Shown: one piece after another, positions 5,263-6,016 of the stretch
Numbering within the stretch: position 1 is the first letter of the stretch
Layout: every line of letters starts with the position of its first letter
Assembly (NCBI GenBank): GCA_902767145.1
Contig: CACXGG010000032.1
Coordinates: forward strand, 1 to 6,016
DNA: 6,016 bases
Source: Oscillospiraceae bacterium
GTDB taxonomy: Bacteria; Bacillota; Clostridia; Saccharofermentanales; Saccharofermentanaceae
Reading direction: 5' to 3'
Made by a program: the position numbers and the translations under genes
The notes under the pieces: generated by a model
What the model was told of the DNA's origin: nothing
Seen by the model: only the letters and a program-made list of their open reading frames with translations
The model's database searches: none

Positions 5263-6016
5263 GAAAAGCATTATAAGGACTGAGAAACTCTGCAAGAGCT
5301 TCTCTGCCGGCGGCGTAATGCAGCATGTCATAAAAAACCTGGATACCGAGATCTACGAAGGCGATTTCACCGTCATCATGGGATCCTCCGGTGCAGGTAA
5401 GTCAACACTCCTCTACGCTCTTTCCGGCATGGACAGGGCCAGCCTTGGAAATGTATATTTCTCCGACAGGAATATCACTAACTTCACATCAGACCAGCTG
5501 GCTATATTCAGGAGAAAGCACTGCGGATTTGTGTTCCAGCAGGTGTATCTCATGGACTCCATGAGCATAATGGACAATGTCCTGACGGCAGGACTTCTGA
5601 CAGGACAGAATAAGAGAGAACTGGCAAAGAACGCGAAGGAACTCCTGAAGCAGGTGGGGATAGAGCCCAGGCTCTGGAATAAGTTTCCCAACCAGCTGTC
5701 GGGCGGTGAGGCACAGAGAGTAGGTATCGTCCGTGCCATCATCAATTCACCTGATATGGTGTTTGCCGATGAGCCCACCGGAGCCCTGAACAGTTCCTCG
5801 TCAGATCAGGTATTGAACGTTTTGACCGAAGTTAACAAGAAGGGTCAGTCGATCCTTATGGTCACCCACGATATGAAATCCGCAAGAAGGGGCAACAGGA
5901 TCATCTACCTGAAAGACGGTACGATCAGCGGCGAATGCGATCTGGGACCCTATGTTTCCGGAGACCGTGAGCGCCATGACAAGCTTCGTTCGTTCTTAAC
6001 GGAGATGGGATGGTAA
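5255..6016 (+). CDS. ABC transporter ATP-binding protein, BceA/MacB-LolD-like
   Basis: This 253-residue cytoplasmic ATPase is complete and ends on the last base of the window. Motifs in order are Walker A GSSGAGKST (43-51), Q-loop VFQQ (93-96), ABC signature LSGGEAQR (148-155), Walker B MVFADEP with catalytic E173 (168-174), D-loop GALNS (176-180) and switch H205 (VTHD). All catalytic residues are present. The Asn in the D-loop (ALNS in place of the common ALDS) and the RGNRIIYLKDG stretch (212-222) are features I associate with bacitracin/antimicrobial-peptide ABC ATPases such as BceA and YxdL, which pair with FtsX/MacB-type permeases. No membrane domain is fused, so a separate permease is required, most likely just downstream of the window. 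The ATPase is coupled to the Ig-like membrane protein and controlled, by inference, by the adjacent two-component system. The substrate is unknown; peptide or lipid extraction from the envelope is plausible. Confidence 0.95.
   Translation: MPKKSIIRTEKLCKSFSAGGVMQHVIKNLDTEIYEGDFTVIMGSSGAGKSTLLYALSGMDRASLGNVYFSDRNITNFTSDQLAIFRRKHCGFVFQQVYLMDSMSIMDNVLTAGLLTGQNKRELAKNAKELLKQVGIEPRLWNKFPNQLSGGEAQRVGIVRAIINSPDMVFADEPTGALNSSSSDQVLNVLTEVNKKGQSILMVTHDMKSARRGNRIIYLKDGTISGECDLGPYVSGDRERHDKLRSFLTEMGW

Noticed and set aside
1..6016. CRISPR arrays, insertion sequences, tRNA or rRNA genes, riboswitches
   Set aside because: None seen. Only two gaps of about 100 bp exist, neither has the structure of a known riboswitch, and there are no long repeats or transposase frames.

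Overview
The window reads as chromosomal DNA from a Gram-positive, anaerobic Clostridia-type bacterium, most likely a Lachnospiraceae member from gut or rumen. The reasons are an ATP-dependent formate-tetrahydrofolate ligase, purine-rich Shine-Dalgarno sites, a single-pass surface protein with a Lys/Arg cytoplasmic tail, a BceA-like ABC ATPase, frequent AGG and ATA codons, and intermediate GC by eye. The taxonomic call is inference from gene style; no rRNA or species marker is present.

Layout. Positions 1-2188 are on the minus strand: a complete fhs (515-2188) followed after 10 nt by the N-terminal part of a membrane-anchored protein (504 down to the left edge), which has a cytoplasmic N-terminus, one membrane helix, a long acidic linker and the beginning of a folded domain, possibly a beta-lactamase-like serine hydrolase. 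A 90-bp divergent promoter region (2189-2278) separates this pair from a plus-strand block running to the right edge: an OmpR-family response regulator (2279-2965), its histidine kinase (2965-4248, TGATG overlap), a 102-bp regulatory gap (4249-4350), a secreted and membrane-anchored protein with two Ig-like/CARDB-like domains (4351-5262), and an ABC ATPase (5255-6016) whose start overlaps the previous gene by 8 nt. The window ends exactly at the ATPase stop codon, so the permease that should complete the transporter must lie just outside.

How the genes fit together. The kinase has two membrane helices and about 115 extracytoplasmic residues and should phosphorylate the regulator. The gap before the surface protein holds four TTAA-core repeats at 11, 11 and 10 bp (plus a weaker fifth), the helical-turn spacing used by PhoB/OmpR-type regulators. 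The array ends 11 bp before a good -10 box with no clear -35, as at PhoB-activated promoters. The simplest model is a signal-responsive ABC export or envelope-defence system in which the Ig-like membrane protein is an extracytoplasmic partner of a BceA/MacB-like transporter. The regulator gene itself looks leaderless: an extended -10 lies 7 nt before its ATG and there is no ribosome binding site. These regulatory points and the unusual accessory protein are the most interesting content; fhs is ordinary.
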